Shown: piece by piece, positions 28,181 through 37,515 of the stretch | How positions within the stretch are numbered: the first letter of the stretch is position 1 | How the letters are laid out: each line of letters starts with the position of its first letter | NCBI GenBank assembly: GCA_030584065.1 | Contig: CP129489.1 | Location: 892,640 to 956,639 of the forward strand | DNA length: 64,000 nucleotides | Direction: 5' to 3' | Source of the DNA: Flavobacteriales bacterium | GTDB taxonomy: Bacteria; Bacteroidota; Bacteroidia; Flavobacteriales_F; PHOS-HE28 | Notes under the pieces: model-generated | The model's input: only the letters and a program-made list of their open reading frames with translations | Told to the model about the DNA's origin: nothing | The model's database searches: none | Position numbers and translations under genes: made by a program

Positions 28181-29560
28181 ATGGCGAGGGTAACCACCTA
28201 CTTCACCGGCAAGGACGACCTGCAGGCTGTGCTCTTGGTGCAACTCGCCCTGGCGCGCACCTCGGTCCACGTGGCCGTCGCCTGGTTCACCGACGTGCCC
28301 CTGTTCAACAAGCTCCTGGAGCGCCAGCGGAGCGGTGTCCACGTGGAGCTCATCATCACGAAGCACGAGTTCAACGACACCTGCGCGAACGACCACGAGG
28401 CGATCGCGGAGAACGGCGGGCTCTTCCTGGAGCTCGGCTCGGAGGACCAGCTGATGCACCACAAGTTTTGCATCATCGACCGCAAGGTGCTGCTGCAAGG
28501 GTCGTTCAACTGGACGAAGCGGGCCAACCAGAGCAACAACGAGACCCTCACCTTGATCGAGGAGGACCCGGCGAGCGTGAACCAGTTCCTGGCGGAGTTC
28601 GAGCGCCTGAAGCGGAACGCAGGGGTGGTGGAGGCCGAGCAGCAGCTCCAGTTGGCCCGGGTCTTCGAGTACTTCAAGCTGCTGCGTGCCTTCATCGGCC
28701 TGGGCCGTTCGGCGGACGTGAACGCCCATGCGCACGAGCTGAGGGGTGTGTCCGGATTGGACGGCATCGTGGACCTGCTACTGGCCGGTGAGTACGAGCA
28801 GGCGACGAAGGCCATGGAGGCCTTTGAGAGGCGGCACCAGGCCATCGTGAACGTCTCGGCGGTCGAGCGGGAGTGGCTACTGAGCCGCATACGCATGCTG
28901 AACGCCATGGTCTCTCAGCTCGTTGGGGAACGGGCCGAGGTGGAAGCGCTCGTTGACCGGTACAACCACCGCTTCCGGGTGGAGCTGAACCCCATCCTGC
29001 TGAAGATCCTCGAGCTGAAGAAGAAGATCTACGAGAAGCTCAAGAAATACGGGGTCGACGACCCGACCTATGCTGATCTGGAGGAGGAGTTCAAGAAGGT
29101 GAACGAGGAGTACGAGGCGGAGCGCCTGGTGGTGGTGGCCGACCTGAGCGAGGAGGACCAGAAGGACATCAAGGCCATGTACCGGGAGGCGGCCACACTG
29201 TGCCACCCGGATTCGAGCAAGTGCGTGTTCAGCGACAAGAAGGAGGCGGAGGAGGCGTTCGGCAGGCTGAGCCAGGCCTACAAGGCGAACGATATCCTTA
29301 CCGTGCGCGAGATCCTGGCGCAACTGCGCAAAGGCACTTGGCAGGGCGTGAATGAGCTGGACGAGATGGAGACGCTCCGCGCGCAACTGGCAACCCTCGA
29401 ACACCGCTACCAGAACCTGCTGCGCGAACTCGAGTTGGTGAAGACGACCGAGCCCTACCGAACGATCGAGAAGTTGGATGATTGGGATGCCTATTTTCAA
29501 GGCCTGCGCACCGAGTACGAGGCGCAGTACGAGCAATTGGCCAGTGAATACACCAAATAG
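28181..29560 (+). CDS. Phospholipase-D-like nuclease domain with coiled coil and J-domain-like segment
   Basis: The product has 459 residues. Residues 1-130 form one PLD module: HxKxxxxD is present as H93, K95 and D100 in HHKFCIID, followed by QGSFNWTKRAN and NNETLTLI. A single HKD motif means it would work as a dimer, as in Nuc-type endonucleases. Residues 180-320 are charged and helical with a strong coiled coil. Residues 320-372 resemble a J-domain with HPD at 342-344 (REAATLCHPDSS, then EEAFGRLSQAYKA). A further coiled coil closes the protein. The combination suggests a nuclease that recruits an Hsp70-type chaperone; that part is inference. Confidence 0.8.
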   Translation: MARVTTYFTGKDDLQAVLLVQLALARTSVHVAVAWFTDVPLFNKLLERQRSGVHVELIITKHEFNDTCANDHEAIAENGGLFLELGSEDQLMHHKFCIIDRKVLLQGSFNWTKRANQSNNETLTLIEEDPASVNQFLAEFERLKRNAGVVEAEQQLQLARVFEYFKLLRAFIGLGRSADVNAHAHELRGVSGLDGIVDLLLAGEYEQATKAMEAFERRHQAIVNVSAVEREWLLSRIRMLNAMVSQLVGERAEVEALVDRYNHRFRVELNPILLKILELKKKIYEKLKKYGVDDPTYADLEEEFKKVNEEYEAERLVVVADLSEEDQKDIKAMYREAATLCHPDSSKCVFSDKKEAEEAFGRLSQAYKANDILTVREILAQLRKGTWQGVNELDEMETLRAQLATLEHRYQNLLRELELVKTTEPYRTIEKLDDWDAYFQGLRTEYEAQYEQLASEYTK

Positions 29561-29568
29561 GTCCGGAC

Positions 29569-30333
29569 ATGGGCGATGAAATACAGAAGGTACCTGGTAC
29601 GGGAGGCGTTCCGTCAACACCGGGAGGGGCAAGCCGATTCGGGCAGAAGTTCCAGCAGTCCGCACAGGGAATAACGGCTCCCATGGAGATCCCCCGGGTC
29701 TTCCACCAGCTGGTGATCTTCCTGCTGGATGGTTCCGGCTCAATGACCGCGCTGGGACGGACCGGCCGAACCAAGGGCCAGGAGCTCCACGATGCGATGT
29801 ACAAAGTGCTTGAGCGTTTGAGAGCGAGCAAGAACAAGAACTGCTTTGACATCAGTTGCCGAGTGTATTCCACGGATGAGAAAGAGATCATCGCTCAACA
29901 GACCGTTACGGAGATCGACCTTGCGAAATGGTCCTTCGACCCGGCCGATCACATTGAGGCTGAGGAGACGCACGCGGCAACCTCCTTGGAGGCGGCCTTC
30001 GGACAGGCCAGAGGCTACTTGCGCGATAGAACGGACAAGCAGAGCAACGCGCTCATCATTCTGTTGACCGATGGGGATTTCCATGATGAGGACGAGGTGG
30101 CCGAAGTGGCGGACAGGATCAGGGAGCATCCGGGGATGTCGTTGGCGACCATCTTCTATGAGACCGAGCTGACACCGGAATGGCAGGAGCTCGTGGGCAG
30201 CGACTACAATGAGAATTGTGCTGCGGTGCTGCGGAGCATGGCCACGGAGGAGGCGGACTTCGCCTCCACGGTGGATCCGGAGGCCATCCGCAACCACATG
30301 ATCAAGAGCATCAGCAAAACGTCGCAGGTCTGA
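29569..30333 (+). CDS. von Willebrand factor A domain protein, TerY-like
   Basis: The product has 254 residues, one vWA domain from about residue 45 to 245. The metal-ion-dependent adhesion site is complete: D54, S56 and S58 in DGSGSM, T138 in the HAATS loop, and the aspartates of TDGD (168, 170). The N-terminal 40 residues are rich in Gly, Pro and Gln and probably disordered. There is no signal peptide, so it is cytoplasmic. Position directly before a PP2C phosphatase and a kinase is the arrangement of the TerY-P triad, where the vWA protein is thought to be a regulator or scaffold. Confidence 0.85.
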   Translation: MGDEIQKVPGTGGVPSTPGGASRFGQKFQQSAQGITAPMEIPRVFHQLVIFLLDGSGSMTALGRTGRTKGQELHDAMYKVLERLRASKNKNCFDISCRVYSTDEKEIIAQQTVTEIDLAKWSFDPADHIEAEETHAATSLEAAFGQARGYLRDRTDKQSNALIILLTDGDFHDEDEVAEVADRIREHPGMSLATIFYETELTPEWQELVGSDYNENCAAVLRSMATEEADFASTVDPEAIRNHMIKSISKTSQV

Positions 30334-30334
30334 G

Positions 30335-31135
30335 ATGTACTTCGCCGCCGGGCATATCGCCGTCAAGAAGGATCAGGACAGGTCCCTTTGCATTGCGCAC
30401 GAGCAGTATCGGCTCGTTGCGCTCTGTGACGGTATTGGCGAGTTCAAGGATTCAGGCAGGGTGGCTGAGTTGCTCGTTGAGGCCATCCGGTCGGAGATGC
30501 CCGAGCACCGGACCGAGTTGGATGGGATCGTCAGGTCGGCCCAGGAGGGGGTCAAGGCAGGAGGGCTCGTCGGCGGAACCACCTTGCTCTGCTGCTATCA
30601 GTGCGGCAGGCACGCAAGCGATGAGGTGACGGTCGCTCACCTGGGCAACGGCGCGATATTCCATCTGGCCGGTGACTTCTATGAACGCGGACCGTCGCAG
30701 GTGCCCTATCGCATGCACCATGTCGTGCTACCCCATGTGGATGAGCAGGGTGTGCTCGTGCGCCATGTTTCCCATACGAGCGGCACTCCGGAGTTGGCCC
30801 TGTCGGAAACCACTCTTCGTTTGAATTCGCCCCACGGTGATATCCTCCTGCTCGTTACGGACGGGATCGCCACGTTGGAGGAGGAGATGGTGACCCGGGA
30901 CCCGAGCGGGACGCTCTGGCGGTTGCAGGCCTCCGCGATGCAGCAGGTCCTGGAGCAGCTGCACACATTCCTCTCCGGTGTTCGCGCTCCGATGACCGTT
31001 CAAACGGACCTCGGTCGCTTCGTCGCTTCCACGTTGCAGGGCTTGAAGGAGAGCGGTGTGCTCGAGGACGATGCATCCCTGGGCGTGGTGGTCACGGAAG
31101 CCGTCCTGTCGCACTACAACAAGCAGCGCAGCTGA
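30335..31135 (+). CDS. PP2C-family serine/threonine phosphatase
   Basis: The product has 266 residues. PP2C motifs are recognisable in order: metal-binding ALCDGIGEF (D32, G33), GGLVGGTTLLCC, VAHLGNGAIF, LLLVTDGIATLEE, and the C-terminal DDASLGVVV. Loss of the usual first RxxNED motif (here KKDQDRSLCI) makes it a divergent member. It lies 1 bp after the vWA gene and overlaps the kinase start by 1 bp (TGATG at 31133-31137), so the three are translationally coupled. It probably reverses phosphorylation by the downstream kinase. Confidence 0.85.
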   Translation: MYFAAGHIAVKKDQDRSLCIAHEQYRLVALCDGIGEFKDSGRVAELLVEAIRSEMPEHRTELDGIVRSAQEGVKAGGLVGGTTLLCCYQCGRHASDEVTVAHLGNGAIFHLAGDFYERGPSQVPYRMHHVVLPHVDEQGVLVRHVSHTSGTPELALSETTLRLNSPHGDILLLVTDGIATLEEEMVTRDPSGTLWRLQASAMQQVLEQLHTFLSGVRAPMTVQTDLGRFVASTLQGLKESGVLEDDASLGVVVTEAVLSHYNKQRS

Positions 31136-33159
31136 TGGGCCTTTTGCGCAACATCCATGCGATCTCATCCGTCCCATTCGGACCCAACACGCCGTTCACA
31201 GCAGCGACAGAGATCGCCATGGAGGAACAGCCCCTGAACCAGGGCGGTTTCGGTGCGGTGTATCGCCTGCACACGGTGGATGGCCGGTCTGTCCGAGGCG
31301 CACTGGTGAAGGTGATGTTCAATGAGGAGCATGGTGAACACGCCTACGAGACGGTGCGCCTGTTGCACGAAAAGTTACGGGGCCGTTTCCATGACGCATT
31401 GACCATCGAGCATCCCGAACTGTTGGGCATGCCCTTCTTCTTATTCAGGGCAGAGAATGATGAGGGTGAGCCGGTCGTGGCCATGGCCTTGTGCGATCTA
31501 GGAACGCTGGGTTTTGAGGACATGGGAAGTGACAGTTGGGATGCTGCTGCCTACTTCCGCAACACCAGCCCATTGGAGAAGCTGCACCTGGCCTACCAGT
31601 TCGCCCGTACCGTCGATGTGCTGCACAACATCGGATTCCTCCATGCCGACCTCAAGGACAAGTCGATCTTCCTGAACACCCGGCAACCACAACTTGCGCT
31701 GATCGATTTCGATTCGGGCTTCCATCCGGACACTCAAGGTGCCGCAAGCACCCTGGGCGCCCTCAGCCAATGGGCCAGTGCAAAGCTCAGGGGGTGGATC
31801 AAGAGCAAGCAGAGCCCTGGCCAGCTTTCGATCGATGACCGACAGGACGAGGAGCGCTGGGCGCTCGCTTCGGGTGTATTCGAGTTGCTGTCGGGGGTAG
31901 CTCCCTTCTTCTTCCTCAGGGATGCAGACGATAACTCCATCGCCAAATACCTCAAGGAGCACAAATGGCCGGAAGTGGATCCGAACTCAGCGTTGGTGAA
32001 CCCCGCGAACCTGGCATACCACGAGGCCATGCTCCTCTTGCTCCAGGAGCTGGAGGATTCCGGTGGAAAGGACCTGGTAGCAGCGTTCAAGCGGACCTTC
32101 AACCGGGGTTACTACAAACCCGGTGCAAGGCCCAAGCCGGCGGAGTGGAAGGTTTTATTGGGCAACCTGTGCAAGCAACATGTGGGCAGCCCGGCGATCA
32201 CCAGCCTTCAAGGGGATCGCGACAAGATCCACCGAAAGGGAGAACCGGTCAACTTGACCTGGAGCGCCACGCAGCACCGCGCATTGCTTCTCGATGGGAG
32301 GCCACTTCCATTTGGTGCCACTGCTGCGGAGGTTGCCCCCAGCGATACCACGGTGTTCACCCTAAAGGCCATCAGCGACTTCGGTACTGCGGAATCCACG
32401 TTCAAGGTGGAGGCCGTCAAAACCCCGCCGGTCATACACGGGTTCAATGCGAACAAGCATCTGCGCGATACGCTTGAGCCTGTTGTTCTTGAATGGGCGA
32501 CCACGGACGCCGTCGAGATCCGCATACTGCCGGTCGGAAGCACGGTGGAACTGAGCGGCACGATCGAGGTACTACCAGAGGCGCCCACCACATATGAACT
32601 TCAGGCCTATGGTGGCTTCGGCCAATTGGCCGTTGCGCACGTGCACGTGGAGGTCGCCAGTCCTCTTATCGAGTCGTTCGACTGGGAGGTGAATCTCCTG
32701 AAAGGCATCGACAATGTGGACCTGATCTGGCGCACACGCAACACGGTGGAAGTGCTCATTGAGGGCCAACCGGGTGTCCATCCGCCGGAGGGTGTGCTGC
32801 ACGTGCCCATCCGCCAGGGAACGCCATTCACCCTTACGGCCAAGGGGCTTTTCGGCACAACGAGTGCCTCGCTCAAAGCCTATCCCTTCCCGGTACCCGT
32901 GATCGAGCAGATGGCCATGGACTTCCCGCTGATGAACATGACCACCGAGGTGACCATCCCTGCCGCGACCTTCCTTGTCACACCCTTGGACAGGTCCCTT
33001 CTGGCTCAAGCACCCACGCCCAGGGACCTTGGCCCCGGGTACCTGCGCGACCAGATGGGCAAGGAACTTTCGGCCCTCAACGAATGGCAGGGCCACTGGA
33101 TCCTATCGGGCAGAGCCATCTGGGATCGCATCACTGGTAACAAGACTGACGCAGATTGA
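31135..33159 (+). CDS. Serine/threonine protein kinase with C-terminal Ig-like repeats
   Basis: The product has 674 residues. The kinase domain covers about residues 28-330: glycine loop NQGGFGAVYR (35-44), lysine K59 in ALVKVMF, catalytic segment HADLKDKSIFL with D172, and D191 in LIDFDSG replacing DFG. The usual catalytic-loop asparagine is replaced by S177, so activity is uncertain. Residues 350-595 hold three related beta-sandwich segments of about 75 residues, each with a VxLxW strand and a G-x-F/G-x-x-A pattern. No signal peptide or membrane helix is seen, so these Ig-like units are probably cytoplasmic. It is the third member of a vWA-PP2C-kinase triad. Confidence 0.85.
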   Translation: MGLLRNIHAISSVPFGPNTPFTAATEIAMEEQPLNQGGFGAVYRLHTVDGRSVRGALVKVMFNEEHGEHAYETVRLLHEKLRGRFHDALTIEHPELLGMPFFLFRAENDEGEPVVAMALCDLGTLGFEDMGSDSWDAAAYFRNTSPLEKLHLAYQFARTVDVLHNIGFLHADLKDKSIFLNTRQPQLALIDFDSGFHPDTQGAASTLGALSQWASAKLRGWIKSKQSPGQLSIDDRQDEERWALASGVFELLSGVAPFFFLRDADDNSIAKYLKEHKWPEVDPNSALVNPANLAYHEAMLLLLQELEDSGGKDLVAAFKRTFNRGYYKPGARPKPAEWKVLLGNLCKQHVGSPAITSLQGDRDKIHRKGEPVNLTWSATQHRALLLDGRPLPFGATAAEVAPSDTTVFTLKAISDFGTAESTFKVEAVKTPPVIHGFNANKHLRDTLEPVVLEWATTDAVEIRILPVGSTVELSGTIEVLPEAPTTYELQAYGGFGQLAVAHVHVEVASPLIESFDWEVNLLKGIDNVDLIWRTRNTVEVLIEGQPGVHPPEGVLHVPIRQGTPFTLTAKGLFGTTSASLKAYPFPVPVIEQMAMDFPLMNMTTEVTIPAATFLVTPLDRSLLAQAPTPRDLGPGYLRDQMGKELSALNEWQGHWILSGRAIWDRITGNKTDAD

Positions 33160-33160
33160 T

Positions 33161-34426
33161 ATGGCACTAGCCCGTTTCCTTTTTAAGCCGATCGAACGCC
33201 TCTTTCTCTGGTCCTCGGGTGCCGACATTGAGGTGTTGGACCAAGTTCCCACCGAGAAGAGCAAGTACTACGGTATTGGCGGCACTATAGTCTTCACGGC
33301 CTTGATGGCGAGCTTCGCTGGTGGCTATGCCTTCTTCACGGCCTTCAAGGATCCTGCGCTCTCTGTCTTCTTCGGCCTATTCTGGGGCGCATTGATCTTC
33401 AATCTGGACCGTTACATCGTCTCCTCTTTCGGCGTCGGCGACGGCAAACGCACCATATCCCGGCAAGAGGTGCTGGAGGCGGCGCCCCGGTTATTGATGG
33501 CTGCATTGCTGGGTTTCGTTATCGCCACGCCGCTCGAACTCAAGTTGTTCGAGGGAGAGATCGAAGCAGAGGTGCAGCAGCAGGTAGCTCTTGCGAACAA
33601 GCGAATTGAAGGAAATTATGATCTCGCGAGCGATAAACAACTTGTGCTGTGGAAATCAGAGTTGGCTGACATTTCCAACCGGCTTGCCAATATGCAGAAT
33701 GACGAGGATAGGAAGCGAGTTGAAAGGGATTCTGCTGATTCTGCTCAAGAAAGGGAGTGGGTTTACGGTTGCAGTCAGCACCCGCCCGGAAAGGGCCCCC
33801 ACCATACCGAGCTGATGAGTAGATATATCGCAAAGAAAAGCGAGTACGATGCCCTGTTGGTGAAGAATGCGCCTATACAAGACGACCTAAGGTCCAAGCA
33901 AAGTGCACTGAACGCTAAGGCGGAGAAGCGGGAAACCGATCTTTTGAAAAGCAGTCAAGCAGATATCCATGAAGCCGATAAGAGCCGCGGACTTATGGCA
34001 AGATTGGAGGCCTTGGGTTCACTCACCCAACGCAGCGCCGCCATTTGGTGGGCCAAGTGGCTGATCACCCTGCTGTTCATCTTCGTGGAGATCGCCCCGG
34101 TCCTGTTCAAGATGATGACCGAGCGCGGACCCTACGACGACATCGTGGAGCAGAAGAAGTACGAGGTGTTGCTCAACCAGCAGCTACGTCGCTCCAAGCT
34201 GAATGAGGACGCCAACGCAATGCTGAAGGCGAACCGCAACAACCAGGAGGAGTTCCTTCAAGCCGAGATGTTGAAGAACCGGGAGATGCTCCAGCTGATC
34301 GTAGAGGCGCAGAAGGAGATCGCGGCGGAGGCGATCAAAGCTTGGAAGGAGGAGCAGAAGGAGAAGATGAAGGACAACGTGGCGAACTACATCAGGACGA
34401 ACGGTACGGGGCAGAATCTGGCATGA
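33161..34426 (+). CDS. DUF4407 membrane protein with long coiled coils
   Basis: The product has 421 residues from ATG 33161, 1 bp after the kinase stop. Three membrane helices lie near the N-terminus (about residues 38-60, 66-87 and 108-128), with NLDRYIVSSFGVGDG between, and a fourth at about 297-318 (WLITLLFIFVEIAPVLFKMM). The 165-residue loop between helices three and four is charged, cysteine-poor and probably extracytoplasmic coiled coil. The C-terminal 100 residues are a highly charged cytoplasmic helix. This layout is DUF4407. The loop region (33590-34000) is visibly richer in A and T than its surroundings. Confidence 0.85.
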   Translation: MALARFLFKPIERLFLWSSGADIEVLDQVPTEKSKYYGIGGTIVFTALMASFAGGYAFFTAFKDPALSVFFGLFWGALIFNLDRYIVSSFGVGDGKRTISRQEVLEAAPRLLMAALLGFVIATPLELKLFEGEIEAEVQQQVALANKRIEGNYDLASDKQLVLWKSELADISNRLANMQNDEDRKRVERDSADSAQEREWVYGCSQHPPGKGPHHTELMSRYIAKKSEYDALLVKNAPIQDDLRSKQSALNAKAEKRETDLLKSSQADIHEADKSRGLMARLEALGSLTQRSAAIWWAKWLITLLFIFVEIAPVLFKMMTERGPYDDIVEQKKYEVLLNQQLRRSKLNEDANAMLKANRNNQEEFLQAEMLKNREMLQLIVEAQKEIAAEAIKAWKEEQKEKMKDNVANYIRTNGTGQNLA

Positions 34427-34573
34427 TGCAATATGTGTCCCGTTGTGCCGCTGCCTCAAGCCCGGACAAGTCCGGCTAAAGCGGAGCACCCGGCCCCGCC
34501 CTCATCCGAGTAGCGCGGCCGGGCGCAGCCCGTTGATCGTATGTCATGGAGGGCGGGGACACGCCCCGCTCAC

Positions 34574-37231
34574 TCACACCTCCGCCTTGCTCTTCCTCGC
34601 CTTCCCGTTCCCGTTCGCCTTCTGCTCTTCCTTCGCATCCACGGGCTTCCGCAGCACGATCTTCCCATCGAACACGTCGATCACTTGCGGCTTGCCGGTC
34701 TCGAGCGTGCCCGCGATGATCTGCTTGCTCAACTCGTTCAGCAGCTCCTTCTGGATCATGCGCTTGATGGGGCGCGCACCGAACTGCGGATCGAAGCCGG
34801 TGGTGGAGATGTGCGCGATCAGCTCCTCACTGGGGATGAGGTGGATGTCCTTCTCCTCCAGCTTCTGCAGGAGCATGTGCAACTGCAGCTTCACGATCTC
34901 ACGCACATCCGCCTGGCTCAGCGGACGGAACATGATCAGCTCGTCCACGCGGTTCAGGAACTCGGGACGTACGGTCTTGCGCAGGAGGTCCATCACTTCG
35001 CGCTGGGTCTTCTCCACCACGGCGTCCACATCCTTCTTCTCCAGGTTCTCGAAGTTCTCCTGGATGATGTGTGAGCCGATGTTGCTCGTCATGATGATGA
35101 TGGTGTTCTTGAAGTTCACCACGCGGCCCTTGTTGTCGGTGAGGCGGCCATCGTCGAGCACCTGCAGGAGGATGTTCCACACGTCGGGGTGGGCTTTTTC
35201 GATCTCGTCGAGCAGCACCACGCTGTAGGGCTTGCGGCGTACGGCCTCGGTGAGCTGGCCGCCTTCGTCGTAGCCCACATAGCCCGGAGGCGCCCCGACC
35301 AGCCGGCTCACGCTGTGGCGTTCCTGGTACTCGCTCATGTCGATGCGCGTCATGGCGTGCTCGTCGTTGAACAGGATCTCGCTGAGCGCCTTGGCCAGCT
35401 CCGTCTTACCAACGCCCGTCGTACCCAGGAAAATGAAACTGCCGATGGGGCGGCGTTCATCGCCCATGCCGGCTCGGTTGCGGCGCACGGCATCCGCCAC
35501 GGCGCGCACGGCCTCATCCTGGCCGATCACACGCTTGTGCAGCTCGTCCTCCAGCTTCAGGAGCTTGGTGCGCTCGGCCTCCAGCATGCGGGTGACGGGG
35601 ATGCCGGTCCAGCGGCTCACCACGGCGGCGATCTCCTCCACGTCCACCTCCTCCTTGATCATCTTGCTCTCGGCCTGCAGCGCGAGCAGTTCCTGCTTGG
35701 CGCTCTCCAATTCCTTCTCGGTCTCCTGGATGCGGCCGTAGCGGATCTCGGCCACCTTGCCGAAGTCGCCCTCGCGCTCGTACTGCTGCGCCTGGTGCTT
35801 CAGCTCCTCGATCTGGTCCTTGGCGCTGTTGATGCGGTCCACCAGCTGGCGTTCGCTTTCCCAGCGGGCCTTGAAGCCATCGCGCTGGCCGCTCAGTTCG
35901 GCGAGCTCCTTGTTCAGTTCGGCCAGCTTGGCCTCGTCGTTCTCGCGCTTGATGGCCTCACGCTCGATCTCCAGCTGCATGATGCGGCGGTCGATCTCGT
36001 CGAGCTCCTCGGGCTTGGAGTTGATCTCCATGCGCAGCTTGCTCGCGGCCTCGTCGATCAGGTCGATGGCTTTGTCCGGCAGGAAGCGGTCGGCGATGTA
36101 GCGCGTGCTCAGCTCCACGGCGGCGATGATCGCGGCGTCCTTGATCAGCACCTTGTGGTGGCTCTCGTACTTCTCCTTGAGGCCGCGCAGGATCGAGATG
36201 GCGTCCTCGCGGGAGGGCTCGTCCACCATCACTTTCTGGAAGCGGCGCTCCAGGGCCTTGTCCTTCTCGAAGTACTTCTGGTACTCGTTGAGCGTGGTGG
36301 CGCCGATGCTGCGCAGCTCGCCGCGTGCCAGGGCGGGCTTCAGGATGTTGGCGGCGTCCATGGCGCCTTCGCCACCACCCGCACCCACCAGGGTGTGGAT
36401 CTCGTCGATGAAGAGGATGATGTTCCCTTCCGAGGCGATCACCTCCTTCACCACGGCCTTCAGGCGCTCCTCGAACTCGCCCTTGTACTTGGCGCCGGCG
36501 ATCAGCGCGGCGATGTCGAGGCTGAAGACCTGCTTGCCCTTGAGGTCCTCGGGGATGTCGCCGCTGACGATGCGCTGCGCGATGCCTTCGGCGATGGCCG
36601 TTTTACCCACACCGGGCTCACCGATCAGGATCGGGTTGTTCTTGGTGCGGCGGCTGAGGATCTGCAGCACGCGGCGTATCTCCTCGTCGCGGCCGATGAC
36701 CGGATCGAGCTTGTTGTCCTTGGCGAGCTGGTTGAGGTTCTTGGCGTACTTGTTCAGCGCGTTGTAGGTCTCCTCCTGGCTCTGGCTGGTCACCTTGCTG
36801 CCCTTGCGCAGCTCCTTGATGGCCGCGATCAGGTCCTTTTTAGTGACGCCGTTGTCCTTGAGCAGCTGGCTCACGGTGTCGCCGCTGTCCAGGATGCCGA
36901 TGAGCATGTGCTCCACGCTGGCGAACTCATCGCCGAACTCCTTCAGCGCGGCCAGCGCCTTGGTGAGCGCATCGCTGCTGTAGCGGGAAAGGCTGATCTG
37001 CCCGCCGCTCACCTTGGGGTATTGCCCGACGATGCGGTCCAGCGCCTGCGTCATCGCGGGCACGTTCACGTTCATCTTCTTCAGCAGGAAGGGGGTGACG
37101 TCGGGGTCCACCTCCAGGATGCCCTTGAGCAGGTGGCCGTTCTCGAGCATCTGCTGGCCGTATCCGGTGGCGATGGTCTGCGCCTGCTGGATGGCCTGCT
37201 GGGAGCGGACGGTGAATTTGTTGAGGTCCAT
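34574..37231 (-). CDS. clpB: ATP-dependent chaperone ClpB
   Basis: The product has 885 residues from ATG 37231; a TTG nine codons earlier is less likely. All ClpB parts are present: the N domain ([17 protein letters not shown]), first Walker A GEPGVGKT with [12 protein letters not shown], a middle coiled-coil domain of about 120 residues (residues 400-520) that marks ClpB rather than ClpA or ClpC, second Walker A GTTGVGKT with [13 protein letters not shown], and the C-terminal domain. It resolubilises protein aggregates with DnaK. Residues from about 671 onward are duplicated in the fragment at 27120-27764, so the 3-prime quarter may be of foreign origin. Confidence 0.95.
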   Translation of the reverse strand: MDLNKFTVRSQQAIQQAQTIATGYGQQMLENGHLLKGILEVDPDVTPFLLKKMNVNVPAMTQALDRIVGQYPKVSGGQISLSRYSSDALTKALAALKEFGDEFASVEHMLIGILDSGDTVSQLLKDNGVTKKDLIAAIKELRKGSKVTSQSQEETYNALNKYAKNLNQLAKDNKLDPVIGRDEEIRRVLQILSRRTKNNPILIGEPGVGKTAIAEGIAQRIVSGDIPEDLKGKQVFSLDIAALIAGAKYKGEFEERLKAVVKEVIASEGNIILFIDEIHTLVGAGGGEGAMDAANILKPALARGELRSIGATTLNEYQKYFEKDKALERRFQKVMVDEPSREDAISILRGLKEKYESHHKVLIKDAAIIAAVELSTRYIADRFLPDKAIDLIDEAASKLRMEINSKPEELDEIDRRIMQLEIEREAIKRENDEAKLAELNKELAELSGQRDGFKARWESERQLVDRINSAKDQIEELKHQAQQYEREGDFGKVAEIRYGRIQETEKELESAKQELLALQAESKMIKEEVDVEEIAAVVSRWTGIPVTRMLEAERTKLLKLEDELHKRVIGQDEAVRAVADAVRRNRAGMGDERRPIGSFIFLGTTGVGKTELAKALSEILFNDEHAMTRIDMSEYQERHSVSRLVGAPPGYVGYDEGGQLTEAVRRKPYSVVLLDEIEKAHPDVWNILLQVLDDGRLTDNKGRVVNFKNTIIIMTSNIGSHIIQENFENLEKKDVDAVVEKTQREVMDLLRKTVRPEFLNRVDELIMFRPLSQADVREIVKLQLHMLLQKLEEKDIHLIPSEELIAHISTTGFDPQFGARPIKRMIQKELLNELSKQIIAGTLETGKPQVIDVFDGKIVLRKPVDAKEEQKANGNGKARKSKAEV

Positions 37232-37515
37232 GGGGTTCGGTCTTGTGGTCGTTGCCAATCACTGCGAGCGCAGCGAGGAAGGCTTGTGGGCTTCTTGGGA
37301 CGCTCCCGGCTCATCAACCCCCGCTCCGCGACAAAGCAACGGCGCTTTTGACAGGTGAAGTTCGCATGCGATGCCAGAAAGTCTTAGGCAGGCAGGGCTT
37401 TCCTGCAGCTTTGGCTGAAACAATGGCGGAATTCTCGCACGCCCCATCGCATCCCCGAGGCAACGGATCGGCCACGAGGGATATCTTCACCCTGAGCAAT
37501 CCGTTGGCAATCGGC

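Larger units (their letters stand above)
27765..34573. mobile_element. Putative genomic island inserted at clpB, with clpB 3-prime end duplicated
   Basis: The segment between the orphan clpB fragment and the intact clpB holds six tightly spaced genes, all on the plus strand, opposite to clpB. The clpB reading frame is broken at 27764 and restored at 34574-35218, as if an incoming DNA carried its own clpB end. No integrase or transposase lies within the segment, and no direct repeats were found at the ends other than the clpB homology, so homologous recombination is the likely route. The right border cannot be placed inside the 645-bp homology. Confidence 0.65.

Noticed and set aside
27765-34573. 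A prophage or conjugative element
   Set aside because: No integrase, portal, capsid, relaxase or transfer gene is present; all six genes are signalling or membrane types.
35189-37351. 720-codon open frame antisense to clpB
   Set aside because: It mirrors the clpB codons, is composed mainly of Leu, Val, Asp, His and Gly and has no recognisable domain. Long antisense frames are common in high-GC genes.
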